The position numbers were made by a program, and so were the translations under genes. The notes under the pieces were generated by a model. The model did not search any database and had not been told where the DNA came from. It saw nothing but the letters and a program-made list of their open reading frames with translations. From Bacteroides sp. CAG:927 (GTDB lineage Bacteria > Bacteroidota > Bacteroidia > Bacteroidales > Muribaculaceae), in NCBI GenBank assembly GCA_000431155.1, contig HF985661.1:175526-193057 (forward strand): DNA of 17,532 bases. The letters run 5' to 3'. Each line of letters starts with the position of its first letter. The first letter of the stretch is position 1. Shown here piece after piece: positions 1 through 8,059 of this stretch.

Positions 1-3000
1 GTCAGCCTCCGATGTGAAATCATCGCACAATCCCGAGGCCGCCAATCGGCTGTACTCGTCATACAGGTAAAACCGTTTCCTTCCCATCGAGCCCACGCTT
101 CCGTCCCTGCTGTACGCCACGCGCCCATCCGTGTCATACGCCGTCAGCTCCGCCACGCATCCCGGCACACGCTTCGACACCCTCCGCAGCTTCCTGTCAT
201 ACCGGTAAACGAACGCGAACCCGTCAATCATCAGATGGGCCGTGTTCCACTCTTCCCCGTCCGACAGATATTTTGACCCCTCCGGCTGCAGCACCAGCAG
301 GGGATTGCCCCACGCGTCGCTCACCGTATAGGTGTCCGCCATCACTCCGCCCTCGCCCACTGCACGCCGCAGCACCTCGCGCCCCAGCGCGTCATGAAGA
401 GTTATCACCGTCACGCCGTCCGCGTCCTCTTCCCTTGTCCCCTCAAGCTCCCCGGCACCATAATACCCGGAGCAGCGCAATGTCCCCCCGTCCCACGACA
501 GCCTCCGCACCTTCAGCTCCGCCACCGACGGGTCCGAGCACACTCTCGTCATCTTTGACGCGTGGCCGCTGAATGGTGTCCCCGCAAGAGTCACCTTCTC
601 CGCCTGCTCTTCGGCCGACCCCGGATACTCATACTCGGTGAACGCACGCGCATCGCCCAAGGCTTCCTCGGCAGCTTGCCCGAGCACGCTCTCGCTCCGC
701 AACGCATCGCCCACGCTCCCCACTGGCATTTCGGCCCATTGGCGCGTCACCCGCCCCAATGCGTCGCGCACCGTGGCCGCCAGCACAGGGCCGCCGGTGC
801 CGTAATCCTCTTTCACCCTCCCTATCAGGGCCCCGAACCCGTCATGGCACTCCCTTGCGACTGCCGCCCCTCCGGCAGCGTGCGAGGTCACCGTGACCAT
901 ATTGGGCGACACCGCGCCCTCATGCCATGCATAATCATACTCCTCCAGCATCTCCCCGCCACTCTTGTGCCACGCAAGGCGCGACCCCTCATAGCCGAAC
1001 TCATCTTTCTTGCCGTATGGCGATGTTATTGAGGTGCAGCCCACAAGCGGCTGGTGCGTGAACTGCGTCGTCAGCTGATTCCCCTCAGGCCCCGTGCTTA
1101 TCGCCGCGATGTAATCTCCCGTGTAGCTGTACCTCTCGTCGGCCTTACCCGGACTGAACCGGTTCAGTGGCTGGCCCAATGGCGTATAGGCCGTGAACCT
1201 CTGCTCGGCCATCACCGGCGCGCCCTTGATTCCCAGGGTCACCCGCGTGGGGCGTGTCAGCCCATGGTACCTCCCGTACTCATATCGCTTCAGCAGCGAG
1301 TCCCGCCCGTCAACTATCCACATCTCCGCCACCGGCAGTGACGAAGGCTTTCCCGTCTGTCCGGCACGTTGTCCCGCGTATGCGGTGTGGTGCTCCGCAC
1401 GGTGACCTCCTCCGCAGGTCACTATGGCCGTGAGGTACTCGTGCACGCTGCTGTCGGATATCGTGTCTCCGAACACCCTGCTCCTGCCGCCCACAGGTAT
1501 CACCGGTATTGACGAGCTGTTGCTCCTTTGCACGCTCTGCACGCGCGGCTTTGCCCATGCAACATCGTCTCCCGTTGTCTTTAGAATGCGCGATGTATAT
1601 CCGTAGGATGTGCCGCTTTGGGCCACACGTTCCGTATTGCCGGTCCGGTAATGGCGTTTCTCCGACACGGAGTCCAGACGCCAGCGGCCAGAAAGCATGG
1701 CGGTCTGCACGTACACAAAATCCTGCAGCGATTTATACGTGTGCGAATGTACGCCTAAGGTGTTCCTGTAATCCTTTGTCAGCAGCTCATGATACAGCCC
1801 GGTATAATACGCCGCCGAATCCCTGAGACTGTAGAAATACTCCTTCTCTCTCAGCGGACGGTATGTCCCGTTCTCGCACACCGTCTCCAGTTTTTTCCGC
1901 AGGCGCGGCTTGGCGTAATTGCACTCCGCGAAATAATAGTTGGCAAAACCCGCCGACAGCAATTTCTCTGTAGCCGGCCTGCTGCCGTCGGGCATTCTTA
2001 TATCCTTTTTCAGGTAATATTCGTTGGAGGTGTATGCACTGCCGTTTCCCCCGGTTCTTTGCAGCTCGCAGCGTGAGGTGTCGAACTCATATTCCGTGCG
2101 CACCGCATCTGTCAGGCCCGTGCCACTCACATCCTCCGTCACTTTGCCGTAATATATTTTTGCTGATGCCAGCGGCGCGCCCGCAAGACGCGACGCGTTC
2201 AGCGTGGATGCCATCACATTGTGGCCCGTTACCGGAAACACGCCCCCCGCAGGTATCGTGGCCGAGTGCAGCCCGCTGAGCGACACGAAGGCCGTTATGC
2301 CAACTTTCAAGAAGTCAATGTTGCACATCGGCTCCGAATAGCTGAATTCTCTCGTCCTCGTGCGCCCCGTGAATGCGTCTCTCATCCTGATGCTTTTCAG
2401 TCTGATGCCGATCTGCAGTGTATCGCCGGTGTTTGGCCTGACCATCGTGTTCGGCTCATAGACGAAATCTGTGCGCACCCCTGCCTGTGTCGTATGGTAA
2501 CTCATCGCCCCGTGTGCCGCGGACATTCCACCGGGGCGCCTGTTCTGATTGAATTCCCCTGTCGCCGGGTCTATCACTGCCTGACTCCCGGACATGGTCT
2601 TGCCGTTGGCGTATCCGAAAAAATCGCCCGGCTGTTTGCCCGGATGCGCCTCATACCCGAACTCATGCCCGTCAAGAAGCACTCCGGCGCTTTTCACCTC
2701 TATTTTTGTCAGCACCCTGCGCCCGTCTCGCAATTTTCCCGCCGTAAAGGCACACTCTCGCACCACAGTGCCCTCAGGACTGACAACCTTGAATCCCGAA
2801 ATATACTGCGGCTCCTCCTCGCTGCCGTATCTTGGCTGATGCATGAATTCCACTGTGGCCGTGCGGCTGCTGATCTTGCTCAGGAGCTTCCCGTCTATGG
2901 TTCTTACCACTGAGGTCGCCGAAATCCCGTCGCTTGAGGATGTGTAGCTGTATTTGTAGTTGCTGTAGGCAATGCCGTTCCCTTCCGACCTGTGTCCGCG

Positions 3001-3852
3001 CGACACGCTCCACATCGGCAGGGTCGCATAATGGTATGTGATCGTGTCTGCCCCCTCCGGAGTGATTATCCGTTTAAGGTGCCAGCGCGTCACTGCGCTC
3101 GCATATCCCGGACCCTTGAATCCATGCTTTATGTCAATGGAGTTATGCTGGTATCCCGTGTGCTCCCGCTCGGTGAACTCGCATGCCGTGCCGTCAGGCA
3201 GATCTATCCTGAAATCCCTCACCTTGTCGGCCCCCGCTTCTCCGATACGTGTTATCGTCACGTTGTCGGCGGGAAGCATTATTATCGTGTTGCCCTTGAT
3301 AATGAAACTTCCGCTGTGACCGGGAAATTTGTAGTGGTACCTGTCATACATCGCCTCCACTCTCTTCTCCTCCACATCGGCAAGATACCTCGCGCCACCG
3401 CCAAGCTTCTTGTCTGTTGACAGGTTTTCGCTTTCAAGTGCGTCTATCTCGGCATTCGACAGAGAGCGAAATGTAGTCTCCTCGTCCGGCTGCCCCGCTA
3501 TGTCGCGATAAACCATCCCGGCGCAGCTCAAATCCCAGCCCAGGCCCACTATGCCTGACTTCTCGTCAAGGGTGTGCCCCCCGAGCGCATACCCCAGCGA
3601 CACCGACATCCCGTAATCCCCCACCGTCCATGAGTACAGGCCCACCCCAATGCTCCCGCTTCCGGTGCTAAGGTCCACCTGCGGTGCCTCGTAAACCGGA
3701 AAGGCCCACGGCTTCGGGTCGGGGGCCACCACACGCTCATCAATCGTCAGTGCCGGACGCACGTATGACGCGTCGGACGACTCTTGCCCGGAAACCACGA
3801 GCGGCATCACCGCCAGCACACCAACCAATATTCTCTTTAGCGTGGGGCTCAT
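1..3852 (-). CDS. Large exported RHS-like / YD-type protein, C-terminus beyond the window
   Basis: The frame is open from an ATG at 3852 to the left edge (1284 codons, no stop), so the protein is 3'-truncated by the window. It starts with a signal peptide (MSPTLKRILVGVLAVMPLVV, then SGQ). Residues about 50-124 carry the N-terminal signature of Bacteroidota RHS-type proteins: DLSTGSGSIGVGLYSW, a GYALGGHTLDEKSGIVGLGW stretch, and AGQPDE at about 119-124. The middle is rich in beta-type sequence with Tyr/Gly/Asp turns, and near the end (residues about 1200-1270) there are YD-like units such as LTAYDTDGRVAYSRDG and FYLYDEYSRL. Such proteins form secreted beta-shell cages; in polymorphic toxins the tip beyond the RHS core is a variable toxin, but that part is not visible here, so toxin function is not shown. 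The ATG overlaps the stop of the upstream gene as ATGA, implying coupled translation. The DNA is visibly GC-rich. Confidence 0.85.
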   Translation of the reverse strand, partial: MSPTLKRILVGVLAVMPLVVSGQESSDASYVRPALTIDERVVAPDPKPWAFPVYEAPQVDLSTGSGSIGVGLYSWTVGDYGMSVSLGYALGGHTLDEKSGIVGLGWDLSCAGMVYRDIAGQPDEETTFRSLSNAEIDALESENLSTDKKLGGGARYLADVEEKRVEAMYDRYHYKFPGHSGSFIIKGNTIIMLPADNVTITRIGEAGADKVRDFRIDLPDGTACEFTEREHTGYQHNSIDIKHGFKGPGYASAVTRWHLKRIITPEGADTITYHYATLPMWSVSRGHRSEGNGIAYSNYKYSYTSSSDGISATSVVRTIDGKLLSKISSRTATVEFMHQPRYGSEEEPQYISGFKVVSPEGTVVRECAFTAGKLRDGRRVLTKIEVKSAGVLLDGHEFGYEAHPGKQPGDFFGYANGKTMSGSQAVIDPATGEFNQNRRPGGMSAAHGAMSYHTTQAGVRTDFVYEPNTMVRPNTGDTLQIGIRLKSIRMRDAFTGRTRTREFSYSEPMCNIDFLKVGITAFVSLSGLHSATIPAGGVFPVTGHNVMASTLNASRLAGAPLASAKIYYGKVTEDVSGTGLTDAVRTEYEFDTSRCELQRTGGNGSAYTSNEYYLKKDIRMPDGSRPATEKLLSAGFANYYFAECNYAKPRLRKKLETVCENGTYRPLREKEYFYSLRDSAAYYTGLYHELLTKDYRNTLGVHSHTYKSLQDFVYVQTAMLSGRWRLDSVSEKRHYRTGNTERVAQSGTSYGYTSRILKTTGDDVAWAKPRVQSVQRSNSSSIPVIPVGGRSRVFGDTISDSSVHEYLTAIVTCGGGHRAEHHTAYAGQRAGQTGKPSSLPVAEMWIVDGRDSLLKRYEYGRYHGLTRPTRVTLGIKGAPVMAEQRFTAYTPLGQPLNRFSPGKADERYSYTGDYIAAISTGPEGNQLTTQFTHQPLVGCTSITSPYGKKDEFGYEGSRLAWHKSGGEMLEEYDYAWHEGAVSPNMVTVTSHAAGGAAVARECHDGFGALIGRVKEDYGTGGPVLAATVRDALGRVTRQWAEMPVGSVGDALRSESVLGQAAEEALGDARAFTEYEYPGSAEEQAEKVTLAGTPFSGHASKMTRVCSDPSVAELKVRRLSWDGGTLRCSGYYGAGELEGTREEDADGVTVITLHDALGREVLRRAVGEGGVMADTYTVSDAWGNPLLVLQPEGSKYLSDGEEWNTAHLMIDGFAFVYRYDRKLRRVSKRVPGCVAELTAYDTDGRVAYSRDGSVGSMGRKRFYLYDEYSRLAASGLCDDFTSEAD

Positions 3853-4886
3853 GGCTCAAGAATTATTTTTCTGACAACATCACCCGCTTTTATCACATAC
3901 TCGCCGTAAGGCCAGCCGCCTGTGGACAGCGTCACCGTGCCGTTCACCTCACACTCGTGCATCACACGGCCGGATATGTCCGTCACCGTCACCTGCACTG
4001 CGCTCTCCGCGCCGCACTCCACGGTTATCATTCCCGGTGCTGTCTCTATCCTCGGTGTGCCTGCCGGATTCATCGCGGCCTCTCCCTCTGCCTCCCCTTG
4101 TCGGGTAATTGGGGCAACGGTTCCACGAGTGCTGTTAAGGGACATAGTGCCTCCGGCATGCCTCTTGCCCGGCATCTCCGCACCCCACGCATCAGCATTC
4201 GCACGGGCCGGGAACACCGCCGTCCACTCCTCGGTGAACACCTCGCCCGTGCGCACATTGTGCGTCTCAGTCACCTCCGTACACGCCAGCAGAGGCCATT
4301 GTGGCCCGTAACCCCAGTTCCATATATCTTTCTTCACCACGGCACACAACGAGTCTCCGCTCTGGGCATACGCCACATCCGCCGGCCACACGCTCATCTC
4401 CTCATGGCGGTAAGTCATCTGCGCGTTGTCTATCGTGTCACCCTCGGCAAGTATCAGCGTGCAGTCCCCTTTCGGAGCAAACCTCCACATGCCGTTTTCC
4501 ACATAATGTTCCGATTTGAATCGGCGCACCTGGCGCCGTATCTCACCTTCACTTGCATCCGGTCCCCATGTCCATGTCGGCAGAGTGTCCCGGCTCACCC
4601 ACACGCGGCTCTCACGGCACACGAGCCATGCCGTGTCGCCATTCAGCACATAGTCCTCACGCACGGCAATCCCCTGACCGCGGCGCGACACGCTCATTGC
4701 CGAGTCGCCATTCAGACGGTAATCCCACACCGCCTCGCCAATAGCGCCGCACCGTGAGAAATCAAACACCATTTGGCCCTCCTCTGGTACAACGGCACCG
4801 CACACAAACCCGCGCACCTCCTGTCCGCCGGCAGTCACAGCCGCCAGCAGCCCCAGCACAAATATGGTCAGTCGCACAAAATTCAT
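3849..4886 (-). CDS. Exported protein with a T9SS type A-like C-terminal sorting domain
   Basis: 345 residues. The N-terminus MNFVRLTIFVLGLLAAVTAG is a signal peptide (cleavage likely near GGQ). The last 68 or so residues (about 278-345), with VTVTDISGRVMHECEVNG, then WPYGEYVIKAG and the end VVRKIILEP, fit the Por/T9SS type A sorting domain, which takes cargo across the outer membrane and is then removed or anchored. The middle (25-275) is Trp-rich and I do not recognise it; it has paired LNGD motifs (58-61 and 81-84) and may be a beta-rich surface domain. The frame stays open upstream to 5318, but that stretch encodes Cys/Arg-rich translation of the repeat field, and a plausible promoter at 4908-4939 lies inside it, so I start at the ATG at 4886. 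The stop overlaps the ATG of the RHS-like gene (ATGA), so the two are probably one transcript and perhaps act together at the surface. Confidence 0.82.
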   Translation of the reverse strand: MNFVRLTIFVLGLLAAVTAGGQEVRGFVCGAVVPEEGQMVFDFSRCGAIGEAVWDYRLNGDSAMSVSRRGQGIAVREDYVLNGDTAWLVCRESRVWVSRDTLPTWTWGPDASEGEIRRQVRRFKSEHYVENGMWRFAPKGDCTLILAEGDTIDNAQMTYRHEEMSVWPADVAYAQSGDSLCAVVKKDIWNWGYGPQWPLLACTEVTETHNVRTGEVFTEEWTAVFPARANADAWGAEMPGKRHAGGTMSLNSTRGTVAPITRQGEAEGEAAMNPAGTPRIETAPGMITVECGAESAVQVTVTDISGRVMHECEVNGTVTLSTGGWPYGEYVIKAGDVVRKIILEP

Positions 4887-4907
4887 GGCACAGATCAGTT
4901 TCCGCCC

Positions 4908-4939
4908 GCAATATACACACAATTCCCCACATCCACAAC
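4908..4939 (-). promoter_or_regulatory. Putative Bacteroidota-type promoter of the T9SS-protein/RHS operon
   Basis: On the minus strand GTTG (4939-4936) is followed by exactly 20 bp and TATATTGC (4915-4908). This resembles the Bacteroidota pattern TTTG-N19-21-TAnnTTTG with mismatches in both boxes. It would start transcription about 15-20 nt before the ATG at 4886, which supports that start codon over the upstream in-frame one. Inferred from pattern only. Confidence 0.45.
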
Positions 4940-4978
4940 CCCAAGCCTCCATTTTCCATTCCTCATTCCCGCCGAGCA

Positions 4979-5186
4979 GGCGCAGGATGCTATCCCATCC
5001 ATCGCGAAGCAGTTCCGCTCCCCCGCAGCAAGCGCAGGATGCGCGATCTCCGCACTTCCTCCTGCGCAACCGACAGAAGTGCAGCCGAGACGCAGAGTGC
5101 ACAGACTCTTTTCTACTTCTCACAAAGTGAGCCGCGGAGCATGCGATTTTCCTCCATCGCGAAGCTGTTCCGCCCATCACAAAGTG
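4979..5186. repeat. Degenerate GC-rich hairpin-repeat array, left of the transposase
   Basis: This non-coding stretch is built of diverged copies of short modules. The GCGCAGGATG module occurs at 4980 and 5033 and again at 5188; in the last two it reads GCGCAGGATGCGC, a 4-bp stem with a 5-nt loop. CATCGCGAAGC occurs at 5002 and 5155. TCACAAAGTGAGC is repeated exactly at 5120-5132 and 5177-5189. A diverged copy of the core unit (CCGACAGAAGTGCAGCCGAG) begins at 5070. ATCGCG and CGCGAT bracket modules as short inverted repeats. Spacing is irregular, unlike a CRISPR array. Its position beside a Y1 transposase suggests REP-like elements moved by that enzyme. Confidence 0.75.
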
Positions 5187-5377
5187 AGCGCAGGATGCGC
5201 GATTTTCAGACACACCAGCAAAGTCGGCAGATGTGCAGCCAAGCCGCGGAGCGCACGATTTTTCTACAACCGCTTGCGGAGCGCCAACGGCGCGGAGTTG
5301 GCGGCCACAGACATCCATAAAAACCCCGTGACAAGCCGCGGAGCGTGCGCAGTCACGGCACGGCGATAGCCAAGGCC
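5187..5377 (+). repeat. Long direct repeat, copy 1 (left of transposase)
   Basis: About 190 bp that recurs in the same orientation at 5894-6082, roughly 88% identical by manual alignment. It begins with AGCGCAGGATGCGCG and ends with AGCCAAGGCC. Inside are the core unit CGGCAGATGTGCAGCC (5225-5240), a perfect 5-bp-stem hairpin GCGCC-AAC-GGCGC (5281-5293), and a 7-bp stem CCGTGAC/GTCACGG (5326-5332 with 5352-5358). It ends only a few bases before the promoter of the transposase. It may be a REP-type element or the left boundary of a transposition unit; the real ends are not proven. Confidence 0.85.
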
Positions 5378-5381
5378 TACA

Positions 5382-5413
5382 TTTGGCCGTGTCAAACGAT
5401 TCTCCTATCTTTG
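5382..5413 (+). promoter_or_regulatory. Bacteroidota-type promoter of the Y1 transposase
   Basis: TTTG (5382-5385), a 20-bp spacer, then TATCTTTG (5406-5413) match both boxes of the Bacteroidota consensus TTTG-N19-21-TAnnTTTG. Transcription would start near 5420, leaving a very short leader before the ATG at 5432. This argues against the upstream in-frame start at 5345, which would precede the promoter. The element begins directly after the end of the left long repeat. Confidence 0.7.
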
Positions 5414-5431
5414 CCTATTATCTATACCGCC

Positions 5432-5875
5432 ATGAGCAAAGTACTCGCCTTATACCATATTGTATTCGCCACCCAAGGCAGATATCCGGCCTTACACGAT
5501 GCAAACCGACTTGATCTTCATCGCGTCATAAGCAATATTGTAGCAGATAAAAACTGTAGAATGGTGAGCATCAACAGCGTCACAGACCATCTCCACATGC
5601 TCATCAATCTTTCGCCAAGCATATCGCTGAAAGATTTCATCTCGGCGGTCAAATCCAAATCAAGTACGTGGTTGAAGCAAGATTCCCGGACTACAATGTT
5701 CACAAGTTGGTGTAAGGGTTATTACGCATGTACAGTTTCGCCGAGCATGATGCAAAAGACGATAAAATATATAGAATCTCAGACAGAGCACCACAGGCTT
5801 GTATATTTTGACACCGAAATCATGACCATGTGCCAGCATCTTGGACTGACCTTTCATCCTGACGACATGCGATAA
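5432..5875 (+). CDS. IS200/IS605-type Y1 (HUH) transposase, REP-associated (RAYT-like)
   Basis: 147 residues, the usual size of the single-domain Y1 transposase family. Residues 8-13 (YHIVFA) form the first strand typical of the fold. The HUH metal-binding motif is TDHLHMLINL with H53 and H55. WCKGYYACTVSPS (93-105) matches the conserved W-x-x-GYxAxxVSxS block, and the catalytic tyrosine is probably Y113 in KYIESQTEHH. These enzymes cut and rejoin single-stranded DNA at sequences set by hairpins and leave no target duplication; the RAYT branch is linked to REP palindromes in intergenic DNA. No tnpB/IscB partner is present. The long repeats on both sides contain hairpins and are candidate substrates. 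The frame looks intact. It converges with uvrC. The start was set by the promoter at 5382-5413. Confidence 0.88.
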   Translation: MSKVLALYHIVFATQGRYPALHDANRLDLHRVISNIVADKNCRMVSINSVTDHLHMLINLSPSISLKDFISAVKSKSSTWLKQDSRTTMFTSWCKGYYACTVSPSMMQKTIKYIESQTEHHRLVYFDTEIMTMCQHLGLTFHPDDMR

Positions 5876-5893
5876 CCCACCATTCGCTAAGCA

Positions 5894-6082
5894 AGCGCAG
5901 GATGCGCGATTTCAGACACACCAGCGAAGTCGGCAGATGTGCAGCCGAGCCGCGGAGCGCGCGATTTTTTTACAACCGATTGCGGAGCGCCTGTGGCGCG
6001 GAGTTGTCGGACGCAGCTCCAAAAAGAACACCGTGACAAGCCGCAGAGCGTGCGCAGCCACGGCCCGGCGCCAGCCAAGGCC
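5894..6082 (+). repeat. Long direct repeat, copy 2 (right of transposase)
   Basis: This is the partner of 5187-5377 in the same orientation. The hairpin at 5987-5999 keeps the stem GCGCC/GGCGC but has loop TGT in place of AAC. The CCGTG/CACGG outer stem is kept near 6031-6061 with a weaker inner end. After the shared end AGCCAAGGCC it continues into CACCCACAGCCCAATCATC, which also follows the corresponding point of the inverted cluster at 11287-11572. The stretch lies between two convergent genes and could help stop transcription from both. Confidence 0.85.
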
Positions 6083-6106
6083 ACCCACAGCCCAATCATC
6101 TATTTT

Positions 6107-7939
6107 TCAATTCCCCGCCGTTTCTCCCTGATTATCAACATGTAACGCAGCATATACCAGCGATGCCTTTGCCGGACCGACCACAGCCGCCACATCATCC
6201 AAATCAGCCTCTCTTAACCTCTTAACACTCTTGAAATGAGTCAGTAACGCAGTTTTAGTCTTCTCGCCCACACCCTTTATGTCATCCAGAGCCGACACCG
6301 TTTGGGTCGCACTTCTGCGGTTACGGTGATGAGTGATACCGAATCTGTGAGCCTCATCACGCAAATGCTGCACCACCCTCAAACTCTCGCTGTTCTTGTC
6401 AATGTATAGTGGAATACTGTCCCCGGGGAAATAGATCTCCTCCAGACGCTTTGCAATACCCACCACGGCAATCCGGCCGCGCAAACCCATCTCGTCCAGA
6501 GCCTCCACAGCCGCACTCAGTTGCCCCTTGCCGCCGTCCACAACAATCAGCTGAGGCAACCCCTGACCCTCATTCACAAGGCGGGTATAGCGGCGCGTCA
6601 GCACTTCTTTCATCGAGGCAAAATCATCCGGTCCCACCACCGTCTTGATATTGAAATGCCGGTAATCCTTCTTTGACGGTTTCCCGTCCCGGAACACCAC
6701 GCACGATGCCACAGGATTCGTACCCTGAATATTTGAGTTATCAAAACACTCTATATGATGCGGAAGCTCCGACAGTCTGAAATCACTCTTCATACGCTCA
6801 AGCAACCGCTCCGTACGCTGCTCCGGATTCGTCCGCTCCATATGCTTAAGCATATCTATTTTGTGCTGCCGCGCATTCTTCTCCGACACCTCAAGTAGCT
6901 TCGCCTTGTCACCGCGCTGCGGCACGATAAAGGTTACACCCTCCGGCTCCACATCCGGCAGCTGCGCCACAATCACCTCCTCATACTTCACATCAAGCTC
7001 CTTTGCAATCTCATTCATAGCATACCCCAACAGCTGCTCCACACTCTCGTCAAGCCTGCGTTTGTATTCCAGAGTCACACTGCGCACCACCGCACCACGG
7101 CGCACATGCATATAGTTTATAAACACATCCTGGCCATCGTCATCCACGCCAAACACATCCACATCCGCTATCGTCTGACTCACTATGACACTCTTGGCAG
7201 TATAGCGCTCCACGAGCTTATATTTCTCCTTCAGCTCCTGCGCCTCCTCAAACCGCAACTCCTCCGCAAGCTTCTGCATCTCCGCACGCAGATACTCCAG
7301 AATCTCGGCCATGTCTCCACGCAATATCTGTTTCACTCGCTCTATCTGCTTTCCATACTCCTCCCTGCTCACCAATCCGGTGCAGCATCCGCCACATCGC
7401 TTCAAATGAAAATCCAGACAAAGCCTCCCCTTCTTCTTCTCAACATATTCAGATGTAATCGCGTGACGGCACGAGCGCAGCTTGTACAAATCCCTTATCA
7501 AGTCCAGCACCACCCTCGCCGCACCCGCATCAGTGTACGGTCCATAGTATTTTGACCCGTCCTTAATTCTTTTCCTCGTCATAAACACGCGAGGAAAATC
7601 CTCCTTCGTCACCACAATCCACGGATACGACTTGTCATCCTTTAGCAGCACATTGTATCTCGGCTGATACTCCTTGATCATCGAGTTCTCCAGATTGAGC
7701 GCATCCTGTTCTGTAGGCACCACGATATACTTCATGTCGGCGATTGCACGCACAAGCAAATTTGTGCGCAGCGAATCATGGGTGCGGTTAAAATACGACG
7801 ACACCCTCCGCTTCAAATTTTTTGCCTTACCCACATAAATCACCGTCCCCTCCGAATCAAAATACATATACACACCCGGAGTGGTGGGAAGCACCCTGAT
7901 CTTCTCTTCCAGTTCAGCCGATTTCTTGTGCTTTGCCAT
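6107..7939 (-). CDS. uvrC: UvrABC excinuclease subunit C
   Basis: 610 residues, normal full length. UvrC makes both incisions around a DNA lesion after UvrA/UvrB recognition (nucleotide excision repair, cytoplasm). The GIY-YIG nuclease domain (3' incision) is at about 15-98: GVY at 22-24 and IYVGKAKNLKRR at 34-45. A Cys cluster (about 157-186, CLDFHLKRCGGCC) follows, typical of the family. The UVR motif that binds UvrB is at about 211-245. The RNase H-like nuclease (5' incision) has D400 in ECFDNSNIQG, D468 in VVDGGKGQ and H531 in RDEAHRFG, matching the D-D-H triad. The C-terminal tandem helix-hairpin-helix lies at about 550-600 (DIKGVGEKTKTALL, VVGPAKASLVY). It is last of the minus-strand run, 120 bp after apt and behind a terminator-like hairpin, so it may have its own promoter; I could not identify one. 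Confidence 0.97.
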   Translation of the reverse strand: MAKHKKSAELEEKIRVLPTTPGVYMYFDSEGTVIYVGKAKNLKRRVSSYFNRTHDSLRTNLLVRAIADMKYIVVPTEQDALNLENSMIKEYQPRYNVLLKDDKSYPWIVVTKEDFPRVFMTRKRIKDGSKYYGPYTDAGAARVVLDLIRDLYKLRSCRHAITSEYVEKKKGRLCLDFHLKRCGGCCTGLVSREEYGKQIERVKQILRGDMAEILEYLRAEMQKLAEELRFEEAQELKEKYKLVERYTAKSVIVSQTIADVDVFGVDDDGQDVFINYMHVRRGAVVRSVTLEYKRRLDESVEQLLGYAMNEIAKELDVKYEEVIVAQLPDVEPEGVTFIVPQRGDKAKLLEVSEKNARQHKIDMLKHMERTNPEQRTERLLERMKSDFRLSELPHHIECFDNSNIQGTNPVASCVVFRDGKPSKKDYRHFNIKTVVGPDDFASMKEVLTRRYTRLVNEGQGLPQLIVVDGGKGQLSAAVEALDEMGLRGRIAVVGIAKRLEEIYFPGDSIPLYIDKNSESLRVVQHLRDEAHRFGITHHRNRRSATQTVSALDDIKGVGEKTKTALLTHFKSVKRLREADLDDVAAVVGPAKASLVYAALHVDNQGETAGN

Positions 7940-7998
7940 AATACAAGCTTAATACACTCTAAACACCCTATGCAGGTATTTGTTGCAATCCATTTAAA

Positions 7999-8040
7999 CA
8001 AAAACACCGGACAGCCCACCCGACAGGTGAAACCATCCGG
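7999..8040 (-). terminator. Terminator-like hairpin between apt and uvrC
   Basis: Read on the minus strand, CCGGA (8040-8036) pairs with TCCGG (8011-8007), and an inner CACC/GGTG stem (8029-8026 with 8020-8017) sits inside it, followed by GTGTTTTTG. This is the layout of an intrinsic terminator for apt, though the stem is interrupted. It could instead attenuate read-through into uvrC. Stem energy was not computed. Confidence 0.45.
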
Positions 8041-8059
8041 CATTTCTATACATTTACAT

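Larger units (their letters stand above)
5187..6082 (+). mobile_element. Candidate REP/RAYT unit: Y1 transposase between direct repeats
   Basis: The transposase at 5432-5875 is framed by two direct copies of a hairpin-containing repeat of about 190 bp. The spacing from repeat end to gene is short on the left (55 bp) and 18 bp from gene end to repeat start on the right. Y1 enzymes use subterminal hairpins rather than terminal inverted repeats, so absence of inverted ends is expected. Homologous recombination between the direct copies could delete the gene and leave one repeat. Whether the whole unit moves, or the gene is stationary and only mobilises the repeats, cannot be decided from one locus. 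Confidence 0.55.

Noticed and set aside
3684..4757. Plus-strand ORF (357 codons) opposite the T9SS/RHS junction
   Set aside because: Composition is His/Arg/Pro-rich with no domain or signal; both minus-strand genes are better supported.
4887..5318. In-frame N-terminal extension of the T9SS-type protein (144 extra residues)
   Set aside because: It translates the repeat field into Cys/Arg-rich sequence, would bury the signal peptide in mid-protein, and lies upstream of the inferred promoter.
4979..5377. CRISPR array
   Set aside because: Repeat modules vary in length, sequence and spacing and have no uniform spacers; no cas genes are present.
5345..5431. Upstream in-frame start for the Y1 transposase
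   Set aside because: It lies within the left repeat and upstream of an excellent -33/-7 promoter; the family fold begins right at the ATG at 5432.
5876..6106. tnpB/IscB or omega-RNA partner of the transposase
   Set aside because: No second ORF is present between the transposase and uvrC, and the stretch is fully accounted for by the long repeat.
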